From the NCBI RefSeq assembly GCF_024753135.1, contig NZ_JANUGP010000009.1, forward strand, positions 186,001 through 250,000: a DNA stretch of 64,000 nucleotides. Reading direction: 5' to 3'. This DNA is from Streptomyces pyxinicus (lineage in GTDB: Bacteria > Actinomycetota > Actinomycetes > Streptomycetales > Streptomycetaceae). Shown one piece after another: positions 42,540 through 52,651 of this stretch. Position 1 is the stretch's first letter, and every line of letters starts with the position of its first letter. A model generated the notes under the pieces. It saw only the letters and a program-made list of their open reading frames with translations. It searched no databases and was not told the DNA's origin. The position numbers and the translations under genes were made by a program.

Positions 42540-42836
42540 GTGGTTGCTACCCCCAGTAGCTGATCGTCAGTGAGGCGGCGCGTGGGGCGGTGCCGTGATC
42601 GACGGAGGCAGCTGGTGACGCGTTACCGCGTCAGCTCGATCCCCCGGTTCACATGCGCCCCGAAGTACGCATGCCGCGCATCACCCTTCCGATTTTTCCC
42701 AGCAACGTCAAGGCCGTTGCGGGCGCAATGTCCACCGGAGGGGCGTTTGGGGGAAGTTGAAACCTGTGAGTGTGAGGTAAAACCCAGACATACGACAACT
42801 GCCGCCCCGGGGACGGCAGTTGTCATGTCGACAAAG

Positions 42837-43943
42837 TTACTTCTCCTGCTGCTTGCGCCAGCGAATGCCGGCCTCCAGGAACCCGTCGATCTCGCCGTTG
42901 AACACGGCCTCCGGGTTGCCGACCTCGAACTCGGTGCGCAGGTCCTTGACCATCTGGTAGGGGTGCAGCACGTAGGAACGCATCTGGTTGCCCCAGGAGT
43001 TGCCGCCGTCGCCCTTGAGGGCGTCCATCTTGGCCTGCTCCTCCTGCCGGCGCCGCTCCAGCAGCTTGGCCTGGAGGACGTTCATCGCGGTCGCCTTGTT
43101 CTGGATCTGCGAGCGCTCGTTCTGGCAGGAGACGACGATGCCGGTGGGCAGGTGAGTGAGGCGCACCGCGGAGTCGGTGGTGTTCACGCCCTGGCCGCCG
43201 GGGCCGGAGGACCGGTAGACGTCGACGCGCAGCTCGGACTCGTCGATCTCGACGTGGTCGGTCTGCTCGACCACGGGCAGCACCTCGACGCCGGCGAAGG
43301 AGGTCTGGCGGCGGCCCTGGTTGTCGTAGGGCGAGATGCGCACGAGGCGGTGGGTGCCCTGCTCGACGGAGAGGGTGCCGTAGGAGTACGGCGCCTGGAC
43401 GGCGAAGGTGGTCGACTTGATGCCGGCCTCTTCGGCGTACGACGTCTCGTAGATCTCGGTCTTGTAGCCGCGCTGCTCGGCCCAGCGCAGGTACATGCGC
43501 TGGAGCTTCTCGGCGAAGTCGGCGGCGTCGACGCCGCCGGCCTCGGCGCGGATGTTGACGAGGGCCTCACGGGAGTCGTACTCGCCGGACAGGAGGGTGC
43601 GGACCTCCATCTCGTCGAGCGCCTTGCGCACGGAGGTCAGCTCGGACTCGGCCTCGGCGCGGGTGTCCGGGTCGTCCTCCTCCTCGGCCATCTCGAAGAG
43701 GACCGCGAGATCGTCGATCCGCCCGCGCAGCGCCTCCGCCTTCCTGACCTCGGCCTGGAGGTGGGAGAGCTTGCTGGTGATCTTCTGCGCCTCGTCCGGG
43801 TTGTCCCACAGGGACGGCGCGGCCGCCTGCTCCTCGAGCACGGCGATGTCTGCCCTCATCTTGTCGAGGTCCAGGACGGCCTCGATCGACTCCATGGTCG
43901 AGGAGAGGGACTTCAGCTCTTCGGATACATCGACGACTGCCAC
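42837..43943 (-). CDS. prfB: Peptide chain release factor 2
   Basis: A 368-residue RF2. GGQ motif in SGPGGQGVN (about residue 242); the stop-codon recognition loop reads [11 protein letters not shown], that is SPY where E. coli RF2 has SPF. There is no in-frame UGA with programmed frameshift at the start, unlike E. coli prfB. GTG 43943 ([11 protein letters not shown]) follows GGGGG. Reads UGA and UAA. Between its 5' end and the kinase gene lie two copies of a 65-base repeat. Confidence 0.96.
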   Translation of the reverse strand: MAVVDVSEELKSLSSTMESIEAVLDLDKMRADIAVLEEQAAAPSLWDNPDEAQKITSKLSHLQAEVRKAEALRGRIDDLAVLFEMAEEEDDPDTRAEAESELTSVRKALDEMEVRTLLSGEYDSREALVNIRAEAGGVDAADFAEKLQRMYLRWAEQRGYKTEIYETSYAEEAGIKSTTFAVQAPYSYGTLSVEQGTHRLVRISPYDNQGRRQTSFAGVEVLPVVEQTDHVEIDESELRVDVYRSSGPGGQGVNTTDSAVRLTHLPTGIVVSCQNERSQIQNKATAMNVLQAKLLERRRQEEQAKMDALKGDGGNSWGNQMRSYVLHPYQMVKDLRTEFEVGNPEAVFNGEIDGFLEAGIRWRKQQEK

Positions 43944-44040
43944 ACCCCCAGCGTAACGGCTCCGCCGAGCGGGCCGGGCAGGGTACGGGGAGCCGCACGG
44001 CCACACACCCCCTCCGCCGGGGCGGAGCCGGGGCTCACCA

Positions 44041-44201
44041 GGGCCACTGTCCGGCCGACCGAGACGGGTGGGCGGGTGGGAAAGGACGGGAAGCGAGCCG
44101 ACGGTGCGGCTGGGGTGGGGGCCAGTGGCGCCGGGGCCACTGTTCGGCCGACCGAGACGGGTGGGTGGGTGGGAGGAAAGGACGGGAAGCGAGCCGACGG
44201 T
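44041..44201. repeat. Two direct copies of a ~65-base GC-rich repeat
   Basis: Copies at 44041-44105 and 44134-44201 share GGGCCACTGT, CGGCCGACCGAGACGGGTGGG and AAAGGACGGGAAGCGAGCCG, differing by a few substitutions and a 3-base insertion. They lie between prfB and the pkaB-type gene, about 40 bases beyond the kinase stop. No coding frame is preserved. Confidence 0.85.
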
Positions 44202-44241
44202 CCGCCGGGAAGGGAACCCCGCTGAGGCCGCCGGCCAGAGG

Positions 44242-45474
44242 CTACGGCGCCGACGTCGACCGGGTGCCGTGCGGCGGCTCGGTGTCGCCGTCCGCCGAGG
44301 CCCACCACGCGCCGACGCCCACGAGTGCCGCGACGACCACTCCGGCCACGCCCAGCGTGATCCGGCGCCGCCGCACCGTGGCACGGTGCCGTGCCGAGCC
44401 CGGCCGGGGCGCACCGGTGGCCCGAGGGGCGCGAGCCGTCCCGTGGGCGCCCCCCGCCAGCTCGTCCGGCGCCGGCACCCGCATCGAGGTGTGGGTGTCC
44501 CGGTTGGAGTCCGGCTTGGCCCCGGGGACCAGGGAGACGGCACCCCGGCGCCGTACCGGCTGCTCCCCCGCCGCCCCGGCCGACGGCACCGGCTCGTCGG
44601 CCGCGTCCTCGTCCGCCGGGTCCGGCTCGTCCACGTCTAGCGGCGGCAGCCCGGCGAGGATCGGCAGCTGCTCGCGCAGCCGCGCCGCCAGCTCCGAGGC
44701 GCGCAGCCGGGAGGCGGGCGCCTTGGCCAGGCACTGCACGAGGAGCTGCCACAACTCCTCGGGGATGCCGGGCAGCGGTACGACGGTCTCGGTCACGTGC
44801 CGCCGCAGGACCGCGCCGGGGTGGCCGCCGCCGAAGGGGGTGAACCCGGCCAGCAGCTCGTAGAGGACGGTGGCGAGCGCGTAGATGTCCACGGCCGCCC
44901 GCGGGGGCAGTCCCTCGACGATCTCCGGGGCCAGGTAGTCGGGCGTCCCGATGATCTTCGTGGCCCGGGTCCGCTTCGGCGAGTCGATCAGCTTGGCCAC
45001 GCCGAAGTCGGTGAGCAGCGCCGGGTGCGCGCCGCCCGGCCCGAGCGGGCCCCGCATGTCCAGCAGCACGTTCTCCGGCTTGACGTCCCGGTGCACGACC
45101 CCGGCCGCGTGGGCGGCGGCCAGCGCGTCGGCGACGTCGGCGACGATCGCCACGGCCGCCTCGGGGGCGAGCCGCCGCTCGCGCTCCAGCCGGGTGCGCA
45201 GGTCGGTGCCCCGGACCAGGTCCATGACGAGGGCCAGGTCGTTGCCGTCGACCACCAGGTCGCGGACCGAGACGATGTGCGGGTGCTCCAGGCCGAGCAG
45301 CGCGGTGCGCTCCTGCACGAAGCGCCCGACCAGCTCCTGGTCGGAGGCGAGGTCCTCGCGCAGCAGCTTGACCGCGACGGGACCCTCCGGGCCCTCTCCC
45401 AGCCACACCGTGCCGGCACTGCCCCGCCCCAGGATCTGGTGGGCGGTGTACCGGCTGCCGATCTTCCGTGCCAA
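44242..45474 (-). CDS. pkaB: Eukaryote-type Ser/Thr protein kinase, PkaB-like
   Basis: A 410-residue kinase. Gly-rich loop LGRGSAGTV (about residues 15-23), VAVKLL lysine (about 36), catalytic [11 protein letters not shown] in LLTDFGVAK and APE in YLAPEIVEG are all intact, so it should be active. A proline/alanine-rich linker follows, then one transmembrane helix near the C-terminus (about 373-393) and a short external tail without PASTA domains. Symbol by analogy with the adjacent pkaA/pkaB pair of S. coelicolor. ATG 45474 starts MARKIGSRY. Confidence 0.9.
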   Translation of the reverse strand: MARKIGSRYTAHQILGRGSAGTVWLGEGPEGPVAVKLLREDLASDQELVGRFVQERTALLGLEHPHIVSVRDLVVDGNDLALVMDLVRGTDLRTRLERERRLAPEAAVAIVADVADALAAAHAAGVVHRDVKPENVLLDMRGPLGPGGAHPALLTDFGVAKLIDSPKRTRATKIIGTPDYLAPEIVEGLPPRAAVDIYALATVLYELLAGFTPFGGGHPGAVLRRHVTETVVPLPGIPEELWQLLVQCLAKAPASRLRASELAARLREQLPILAGLPPLDVDEPDPADEDAADEPVPSAGAAGEQPVRRRGAVSLVPGAKPDSNRDTHTSMRVPAPDELAGGAHGTARAPRATGAPRPGSARHRATVRRRRITLGVAGVVVAALVGVGAWWASADGDTEPPHGTRSTSAP

Positions 45475-45609
45475 GGCTGCTCCTACCGACGCGTGTTGTC
45501 GTTAAAACTACGCGTCCGACGAGCCAACCTTCACCGCGGAGACGGAAATCACCCGCCGGGTGTCGACAAATCCCCAAGCCCGTGCGGGAATCCCCGCCGC
45601 TCCGGCCGC

Positions 45610-47361
45610 TCAGTTACCGGCGGACGAGCCCAGGTCCCTGACCCAGCCGACGGCCTTGCCGATCCAGTCGCTCATCTGGTCCCAGTAGCCGCGGCCCTGG
45701 CCGATCCAGCTGTGCAGCGGGGTCAGCTCCCAGACCAGCCAGCTCGCGACGACCAGGATGACGATCGTGAACAGGCAGCCCTTGAGGCAGCCCAGCCCGG
45801 GGATCTTCATCGGGTTGGCGCCGCGCTGCCGGGGCGCCCGCGGCTCGGGCGCGGGCCGCTGCGGCTCCGGGGCGGGCGGCGCGTACCGCTGCGGCGGCTG
45901 CGGCGGGGCGTACCGCTGGGGCTGCTGCTGCGGGGCGTACTGCTGAGGCTGCTGCTGCGGGTAGCCGTACCCGGCCGGCGCCTGCTGCTGCCTGCCGCGC
46001 GGCTGAGGCTGCTGCGGGCGGCCCTGCGGTGCCTGGCGCGGCTGCTGCTGGGGCCGGGCCACCTGCCGCTGGGGGCGGCGGCGCAGCGGGTCCTCGTCCG
46101 GGTCGAGGTACTGCACCTGCGTCTGCTCGTTGCGGTCGCGGGCGGCGCGCAGCTGGGTCTGCCACGGGTGCGGCTGGTCGGGCCGCTGTCCCTGCTGGTC
46201 CTGCTGCCCGTAGCCGCCGTACTGGTCCTGCTGTCCCGGCGGGGCGGGCGGCACCGGCGGCAGGACCGCCGTCGGATCGGCCGCGCCGGTGTTCGGCAGG
46301 ACGGCGGTGGGGTCGGCGGCGCCGGCCGGGCCGCCGGTGTGCGGCAGGAAACTGGTCGCGGCGTTCGGGTCGTACGACCCCTGCGGCGCGTTCGTCGGCA
46401 GCACCTGGGTGGGGTCGGCGGCGCCGGGCACGCCCGGTACGGCGGCCGGGTCCGGGTCGGGGGCGAGCAGGGCGCCGACCCCCTCGGCGGCGGCGATCTG
46501 CGCGGGGTTCGCGTGCACCCCGATGCCCTCGGCGACCACCCGCAGCCCGCGCGCGAGGTTCTCGGCGCTGGGCCGCTCGGCGGGGTTCTTGCGCAGGCAG
46601 CGCTCTATCACCGTCCACAGCGGTTCGGGGACGGTGGAGGGGCGGCGCGGCTCGGCGCTCAGGTGCTGGTGGAGCACTTCGAGGGCGGAACCGCCGGAGA
46701 ACGGGGGGCGGCCGGTGACCAGCTCGTACAGCAGGATGCCGGCGCCGTAGATGTCGACGGCGGAGGTCTGCGGGCGGCCCTCGGCGGACTCGGGCGCGAC
46801 GTAGGCGGGCGTGCCGACGAACTCGTGGGTGCGGGTCAGGCCCGGGGAGTCGGCGAGGCGGGCGATGCCGAAGTCGGTCAGCAGCGGGTGCATCCGGCCG
46901 TCGCGCTGCAGGAGGAGCACGTTGGCGGGCTTCAGGTCGCGGTGGACGACGCCGTCGGCGTGGCTCGCGGCGAGCGCGTCGGCGATCTGGGCCGTCATGA
47001 GCGCGGCGGCGACGGGGGTGAAGGGGCCGTTCTCGCGCAGGTAGCGGTGCAGGTCGGGGCCGTCGACGAGGTCCATGACCAGCGCCAGCAGATCGCCCTC
47101 GACGACCAGGTCGCGCACCCGCACGATGTTCGGGTGGGTGAGGCGCAGCAGCACGGAGCGCTCCCGCAGGAAGCGCATCACGATGTCGGGGTCGCCGGCC
47201 AGTTCCTCTTTCAGGACCTTGATCGCGACGGTCTCACCGGGCTGGCCCGGCACGGCCGCTTCGGCGCCCGCGGTCTCGCGCTGGCGGGCACGCCAGACGG
47301 TGCCTGTGGCGCCGCGTCCGAGCGGCTCCTCAAGCAGGTACTTGCTGCCGACTGGCCGCAC
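45610..47361 (-). CDS. pkaA: Eukaryote-type Ser/Thr protein kinase, PkaA-like
   Basis: A 583-residue kinase. LGRGATGTVW loop, VAIKVLKEE lysine, HRDLKPANVLLL, DFGIARL and APE (YVAPESAEG) are present. A long Pro/Gln-rich linker (about 330-520) has several TAVLP/TQVLP-type Thr segments that could be autophosphorylation sites, followed by one transmembrane helix (LFTIVILVVASWLVW) and about 35 external residues. I chose GTG 47361 (VRPVGSKYLLEE) with GGGAG upstream; ATG 47466 is in frame but would add an unconserved 35 residues. Divergent from the FHA gene. Confidence 0.88.
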   Translation of the reverse strand: MRPVGSKYLLEEPLGRGATGTVWRARQRETAGAEAAVPGQPGETVAIKVLKEELAGDPDIVMRFLRERSVLLRLTHPNIVRVRDLVVEGDLLALVMDLVDGPDLHRYLRENGPFTPVAAALMTAQIADALAASHADGVVHRDLKPANVLLLQRDGRMHPLLTDFGIARLADSPGLTRTHEFVGTPAYVAPESAEGRPQTSAVDIYGAGILLYELVTGRPPFSGGSALEVLHQHLSAEPRRPSTVPEPLWTVIERCLRKNPAERPSAENLARGLRVVAEGIGVHANPAQIAAAEGVGALLAPDPDPAAVPGVPGAADPTQVLPTNAPQGSYDPNAATSFLPHTGGPAGAADPTAVLPNTGAADPTAVLPPVPPAPPGQQDQYGGYGQQDQQGQRPDQPHPWQTQLRAARDRNEQTQVQYLDPDEDPLRRRPQRQVARPQQQPRQAPQGRPQQPQPRGRQQQAPAGYGYPQQQPQQYAPQQQPQRYAPPQPPQRYAPPAPEPQRPAPEPRAPRQRGANPMKIPGLGCLKGCLFTIVILVVASWLVWELTPLHSWIGQGRGYWDQMSDWIGKAVGWVRDLGSSAGN

Positions 47362-47743
47362 GTCACGCGCTCCCTGCTGCTTGCTGATGGTTGCCGTACC
47401 GCATTCCGGTGTTCCGGCCCACTGTAGTGCCGTGTCCCGGGGCACCGCGTTGTCACTCCCGAGCATGTTCGAAGGGAAGACGCTCTGTCCGGTCGCGTGG
47501 TTGCCGGGGAGTGGACGTGACCGATCTCAACTGATCACGCCCGTACCACTGGTCAGGCATTTTTGGGGGCAGAGCCGACCAATCAAGATCACTTCGTACC
47601 GGGTGCCGGGCGCGCTGTCAGTGGCAGGTGCGAGGATGCACCCCAGTACCGCCGGTGCCGGCGGTACGGGCCGACGTGCTCGTGTGGGAGTGGGGGGAAG
47701 TCCGCGCCCGCGCAGACCCGCGCAGAAGGGACCGCTGACGCCG

Positions 47744-50700
47744 ATGCAGATCCGGCTGACCGTCGTAGACCCGCTGGGCCCGTCCCCGCAGCGGGGCCGC
47801 GCCGCGAGCCGCGACGTGCTGGTCACGGCGCCCACGGGCACGGACCTGGCCGCGGTCGCGTCGGCACTGGCCGGGGCGGTCGCCGGGGAGGGCGGCACCG
47901 GCCGCGACACGGGCGGCGCACCGGTCGTCCTCTATGCCGGCACCGACCGGCTGGATCTCCGCCGCTGCGTCCTGGGCGAGCCGCCGCTGGTCGACGGCGC
48001 CGTCCTGTCCCTCGGCGCCCCCGCCGCCGCCGAACCCCACCCCGAGCTGGACGACGCCCCGACCCAGCTGCACGTGGTGGCGGGACCGGACGCGGGCGGG
48101 GTGCACCTGCTGCACGGCGGCCGGATCACGGTGGGCCGCTCCGCCGAGGCGGACGTGCCGCTGGACGACCCGGACGTCTCGCGGCTGCACTGCGCGGTCA
48201 CCGTCGGCGCGGACGGCCGGGTCGCGGTGGCCGACCTGGACTCGACGAATGGCACGACGCTCGACGGCGAGCGGGTGGGCGAGCGGGCGGTGCGGTTCCC
48301 GGCGGGGGCGTTGCTCCGGATCGGTGAGTCCGCGCTCAGGGTGACCCCGTCGGGGGGCACCGGGGCGCGGGTCGGGGTGGTGGCCGACGGGGAGGGGTGC
48401 GTGCGGGTTCCCGCCGGGGGCGCACCGGGCGCCGGGTCCCCGGGCGGACCGGCTGACGTACGGCCGCCGTCCTCGGCCTACGGCTCCCCGGGGGGCCGGG
48501 AGCACCGGCACGCCGAGCCTCTCGTGGTGCCGGGGCAGGCCGCCGCGCCGGGCATCGAGACCCGGGGCGCCTTCGGGGACACCCACGTCGGGCGCCTCGG
48601 GGTGGGCGGTTCCCACGAGCACGGCTACGACCTTCCGGTGGACGGCGGCCACCTGCCGATGGACACCGGCCGCCTTCCGGTGGACACCGGCCGTCTACCG
48701 ATGGACACCGGCCGCGAGGGCACGCCGGCGGCGGAGACCGACGTACCGGCGGGTACACGGCGACGCGGGCTCGGGGCATGGGCCAGGCGGCTGGCCGGTG
48801 CCCGCGCCGAGCCGCCCGCCGGTGCGCTGCCGGGGGCCGGCCCCGCCGAACCGATCGCCGAGGCGCCGGCGCCCACCGCCCCGCACCAGCCCGACACCTG
48901 GCCCGACCCGGCCGCGCTGCTGCTGACCGCGCTGGGCCCGGGACCCCGGCTCTGGGAGCGCGGCCCTGGACACCCCGAGGCGCTGACCCTGCGGCTCGGC
49001 ACGGCCGACCGGAGCGCCCCGGACGGCACCGGCCCGCTGCCCGCCGTACCGGTGACGGCGGCGCTGCGCGAGGCCGGCGCGCTGGGCCTGGCCGGTCCGC
49101 GCCCCCGGCTGTCCGGGCTGGTCCGCTCGGTGCTGGCGCAGCTCGCCGCGCTGCACTCGCCGGATCTGCTGGAGATCGTGCTGATCAGTGCCGACCGGTC
49201 GCGTCCCGTCGAGGACCGCGCGGCCGAGTGGTCCTGGCTGGGCTGGCTCCCGCACGTGCGGCCGGGGCACGGGCAGGACTGCCGGCTGCTGCTCGCCTAC
49301 GACCGCGAGCAGGCCGCGGCCCGTACGGAGGAGCTGCTCCGCCGGCTCGACGACCACGCGGCGACCGGCCGAAGCACGGCCCACCCGGCCGCGTCCGGCC
49401 CGCCGCCGGCGCCCGCCCCCACGCGGGTGGAGACCCCCGGCACCCCCGCGACCGACCCCGACGCCTCCGCCCGCCGCCCCTCCTGGGCCCGGGACGGCCA
49501 GGCCCTCGCGGCCGGCGGCACCGGCTTCCCCGGCCCCTACACGGTCGTCGTCGTGGACGGCGACCCCGGCGGCAGCGCCCTGCGGGACGCCCTCGCGCGG
49601 CTGGCCGCCGCCGGGCCCCGGGCCGGGATCCACCTGGTGTGCCTCGCGGAGACCGACCCGGCCTCGGCCGCCTCCCCGGTGACCCGGACGTACGAGGACG
49701 CCTGCGCGGTGACGCCGGCCTTCCGGCACTGCGGCGCGGTCGCGCTGCTCGGCGGGGACGTCGCCGCCGCGCTGCACCTGATGCGGGTGGGGCCGGGCGG
49801 ACCGGTCGGACCGGGGACCGTCGCCGCCGTGGACGCCGTGTCCCCCGCCTGGGCGGAGCGGTTCGCGCGGGCGCTGGCACCGCTGCGGCCGGACGGCCCG
49901 GTCGGCGAGCCGCACGCCCGGGTGGCCGTCCCGCTGCCCCGGTCCGCGCGGCTGCTGGACGAGCTGGGGCTGGCCCGCGCCACCCCGGCGTCGCTGATGG
50001 CCCGCTGGGCGGACGCGGCGGACGACGCCCGGTCCGTGGGCGGCCGGGCCCGCGCCGTGCTGGGCGCCGGCCCGCGCGGGCCGCTCACCGCCGACCTGGT
50101 GGCCGACGGCCCGCATCTGCTGGTCGAGGGGCCGGCCGGCAGCGGCCGTACCGAACTGCTGCGGGCCGTGGTCGCCTCGCTGGCCGCCGCCGAGCGGCCG
50201 GACCGCCTCGGCATCGTCCTGATCGACGGCCGGGACGGCGTCGGCAGCGGCGCCGGGCGGGACGAGGGCCTGCGGACCTGTACCGACATACCGCACGTCA
50301 CCACCCACCTCGCCGTCAACGACCCGGTGCGCATGCGGGAGTTCGCGCAGTCGCTGAGCGCCGAGCTGAAGCGCCGGGCCGAGCTGCTGGGCCGCGCGGA
50401 CTTCGCCGACTGGCATGCCGGTGCCGGGCGCGGGGTGCCGGGCCGTGTCGTCGCCCAGCGCACCGCCCCCGGCGGGGACATAGAAAGCCCGCCCAGCTCG
50501 ACCCTGCGGCTGCGCCCGGGCGGCGCGGCGCGGCAACGCGCCGAGGCCGCACCGCCGTTGCCCCGCCTGGTGGTGGTCGTCGACGATCTCGACGCGCTGG
50601 TCTCTCCGCCGCTCGGCTCGCCGGGGCGGCCCGCCGCCGGCTCGGTGATGCGGGCACTGGAGGCGGTGGCCCGGGAGGGCGAGCGGCTCGGCCTGCACCT

Positions 50701-51067
50701 GGTGGCGGCGGCCGGAGCGGGAGGCCGTACGGCGGAGAGCGAACCGGCCCGCCGGGCCACGCTGCGGGTCACGCTGGACGCCCCCCAGCCCGGACCGGAC
50801 GAACCGGCGCCGGGGCGCGGGCGGTTGACCGGCGCGGACGGCCGGGCCACCGACTTCCAGTCCGGCCGGGTCACGGGCCGTATCCCGCGCACCGCCACCC
50901 AGCGGCCCACGGTCGTCCCGCTGGACTGGCGGCGGATGGGCGACCCGCCCACCCGCCGCCCGGTCCGCGAACTGGGCAACGGCCCCACCGACCTGGCCCT
51001 CCTCGCCAGCGCAGTGGAGCGAGCGGCCCGCCAGGTCTCGGCCACCGAGGTGCCGTCCCTGCTCTAG
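47744..51067 (+). CDS. FHA-domain protein with EssC/FtsK-like ATPase domain
   Basis: A 1107-residue protein. FHA domain at about 105-185 (RITVGRSAEADVPLDDPDVSRLHCAV, STNGTTLDGERV) with the phosphothreonine-binding GRS, SRLH and N residues. A disordered linker (about 190-400) has LPMDTGR/LPVDTGR repeats. The C-terminal half resembles the EssC/EccC FtsK-like module: P-loop-like GPAGSGRTE at about 796-803 and VVVVDDLDAL at about 942. The Walker A lysine is arginine (R802). It is divergent from the two kinases, so their autophosphorylated linkers are natural FHA ligands; that is inference. No WXG100 or ESX genes adjoin. Confidence 0.85.
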   Translation: MQIRLTVVDPLGPSPQRGRAASRDVLVTAPTGTDLAAVASALAGAVAGEGGTGRDTGGAPVVLYAGTDRLDLRRCVLGEPPLVDGAVLSLGAPAAAEPHPELDDAPTQLHVVAGPDAGGVHLLHGGRITVGRSAEADVPLDDPDVSRLHCAVTVGADGRVAVADLDSTNGTTLDGERVGERAVRFPAGALLRIGESALRVTPSGGTGARVGVVADGEGCVRVPAGGAPGAGSPGGPADVRPPSSAYGSPGGREHRHAEPLVVPGQAAAPGIETRGAFGDTHVGRLGVGGSHEHGYDLPVDGGHLPMDTGRLPVDTGRLPMDTGREGTPAAETDVPAGTRRRGLGAWARRLAGARAEPPAGALPGAGPAEPIAEAPAPTAPHQPDTWPDPAALLLTALGPGPRLWERGPGHPEALTLRLGTADRSAPDGTGPLPAVPVTAALREAGALGLAGPRPRLSGLVRSVLAQLAALHSPDLLEIVLISADRSRPVEDRAAEWSWLGWLPHVRPGHGQDCRLLLAYDREQAAARTEELLRRLDDHAATGRSTAHPAASGPPPAPAPTRVETPGTPATDPDASARRPSWARDGQALAAGGTGFPGPYTVVVVDGDPGGSALRDALARLAAAGPRAGIHLVCLAETDPASAASPVTRTYEDACAVTPAFRHCGAVALLGGDVAAALHLMRVGPGGPVGPGTVAAVDAVSPAWAERFARALAPLRPDGPVGEPHARVAVPLPRSARLLDELGLARATPASLMARWADAADDARSVGGRARAVLGAGPRGPLTADLVADGPHLLVEGPAGSGRTELLRAVVASLAAAERPDRLGIVLIDGRDGVGSGAGRDEGLRTCTDIPHVTTHLAVNDPVRMREFAQSLSAELKRRAELLGRADFADWHAGAGRGVPGRVVAQRTAPGGDIESPPSSTLRLRPGGAARQRAEAAPPLPRLVVVVDDLDALVSPPLGSPGRPAAGSVMRALEAVAREGERLGLHLVAAAGAGGRTAESEPARRATLRVTLDAPQPGPDEPAPGRGRLTGADGRATDFQSGRVTGRIPRTATQRPTVVPLDWRRMGDPPTRRPVRELGNGPTDLALLASAVERAARQVSATEVPSLL

Positions 51068-51189
51068 CGGACCGTCAACGCATACCTCCTCGATCACGAG
51101 CCGGTCACGATCACCCCGTGGACCGCGCAGGCGGTCTTGCCGCCCCCGCGCGGCCCGGCGTACACCGGACCGCACGGGACGGACGTTGC

Positions 51190-51240
51190 GGCGTTCATGG
51201 CGTCATGGCGTTCATGGCGTGCGAGACGTTCCGAGACGTT
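51190..51240 (+). repeat. Tandem repeats upstream of the second sugar-binding protein gene
   Basis: GGCGTTCATGGCGT occurs at 51190 and 51207 (17-base period) and CGAGACGTT at 51222 and 51232 (10-base period), ending 28 bases before the ATG. Such spaced repeats next to a sugar operon could be a repressor binding region; no regulator gene is adjacent. Confidence 0.5.
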
Positions 51241-51267
51241 CAACGGCGAACGACGAGCGGGGAAGTG

Positions 51268-52644
51268 ATGCACAGCAGCAGCACCATCCGGACACACCGG
51301 GCCGTCAGCGCGCTCGCCGCGCTGCTCGCGGGGGCCCTCGCGCTCACCGCGTGCTCCGGCGGTGACGACGACAAGAAGGAGAACGGGGAGAAGGGCGGCG
51401 CCACGCAGGGCTCCACCGTCTCCCTGCCGAAACTGGACGGCGCCCACCTGGAGGTCGCCGCCGTCTGGACCGGCGCCGAGCAGGCCAACTTCAAGAAGGT
51501 CCTCGCCGAGTTCGAGAAGCGCACCGGCGCGAAGGTGACCTTCGTGCCGGCCCAGGACCCGATCATCAACTTCCTCGGCTCGAAGATCGCGGGCGGCCAG
51601 CCGCCGGACGTGGCCATGCTGCCGCAGCCCGGCGCCATCAAGCAGGCCGTGCAGAAGGGCTGGGCCAAGCCGCTCGGCGCGGACGCGCGCAAGGAGCTGG
51701 CGGAGAACTACTCGCAGGGCTGGCAGGACATCGGCACGGTCGGCGGCAAGCAGTACGGCGTCTACTACAAGGCCGCCAACAAGTCGCTGATCTGGTACAA
51801 CGCCAAGGTCTTCGAGAACGCGGGCGCCCAGGAGCCCAAGACCTGGAAGGACCTGCTGACCGCCACCCAGGCCGTCTACGACTCCGGGGTGACGCCGTTC
51901 TCGGTGGCCGGCGCGGACGGCTGGCCGCTGACGGACTGGTTCGAGAACGTGTACCTGTCCCAGGCGGGCCCGGAGAAGTACGACCAGCTCGCCCAGCACA
52001 AGATCAAGTGGACCGACCCCTCGGTGAAGCGGGCGCTGACGACGCTGGCGCAGCTCTGGGGCAAGAAGGATTACCTCGCGGGCGGCCAGGACGGCGCGCT
52101 CCAGACCGAGTTCCCGCAGTCGGTCACCCAGACCTTCACCGGCGGCGACCAGCCGAAGTCGGCGATGGTCTACGAGGGCGACTTCGTGCAGGTCAACATC
52201 GGCGAGACCAAGGCCAAGGTGGGCACGGACGCCAAGGTGTTCCCGTTCCCCGCCGTCGGCTCGACCGCGCCCGTGGTCTCCGGCGGTGACGCGGCGGTGA
52301 TCCTGAAGGACTCCAAGGCGGCGCAAGCCCTGGCGACCTTCCTGGCCTCCCCGGACGCGGCGACGATCCAGGCCAAGCTGGGCGGCTACCTCTCGCCGAA
52401 CAAGAACGTGCCGGTGTCGGCGTACCCGAACGCGGTGCAGCGGAAGATCGCCAAGGCGCTGGTCGCGTCCGGCGACGACTTCCGCTTCGACATGTCCGAC
52501 CAGGCTCCGCAGGCCTTCGGCGGCACCCCGGGCAAGGGCGAGTGGAAGGACCTCCAGGACTTCCTGAAGAACCCGGGCGACGTCGCGGGCGCCCAGGCGA
52601 AGCTGGAGAAGGACGCGGCGGCGGCCTACGGAAGCGGGAGCTGA
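51268..52644 (+). CDS. Sugar ABC transporter substrate-binding lipoprotein
   Basis: A 458-residue family-1 binding protein. Signal peptide with lipobox LTAC (cysteine about residue 28), an acidic/lysine linker (SGGDDDKKENGEKGG), then the binding fold from LEVAAVWTGAEQ. GGGGAAG precedes the ATG. First gene of an importer operon with two permeases; no ATPase gene and no catabolic gene in the operon, so it probably uses the shared MsiK-type ATPase. Ligand not predictable. Confidence 0.9.
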   Translation: MHSSSTIRTHRAVSALAALLAGALALTACSGGDDDKKENGEKGGATQGSTVSLPKLDGAHLEVAAVWTGAEQANFKKVLAEFEKRTGAKVTFVPAQDPIINFLGSKIAGGQPPDVAMLPQPGAIKQAVQKGWAKPLGADARKELAENYSQGWQDIGTVGGKQYGVYYKAANKSLIWYNAKVFENAGAQEPKTWKDLLTATQAVYDSGVTPFSVAGADGWPLTDWFENVYLSQAGPEKYDQLAQHKIKWTDPSVKRALTTLAQLWGKKDYLAGGQDGALQTEFPQSVTQTFTGGDQPKSAMVYEGDFVQVNIGETKAKVGTDAKVFPFPAVGSTAPVVSGGDAAVILKDSKAAQALATFLASPDAATIQAKLGGYLSPNKNVPVSAYPNAVQRKIAKALVASGDDFRFDMSDQAPQAFGGTPGKGEWKDLQDFLKNPGDVAGAQAKLEKDAAAAYGSGS

Positions 52645-52651
52645 TCCGGCG

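Noticed and set aside
42837-43943. Programmed frameshift in prfB
   Set aside because: The gene reads in one frame from GTG to stop; no in-frame UGA near the start.
48336-48779. Arg/Pro-rich minus-strand frame
   Set aside because: Antisense of the disordered linker of the FHA protein.
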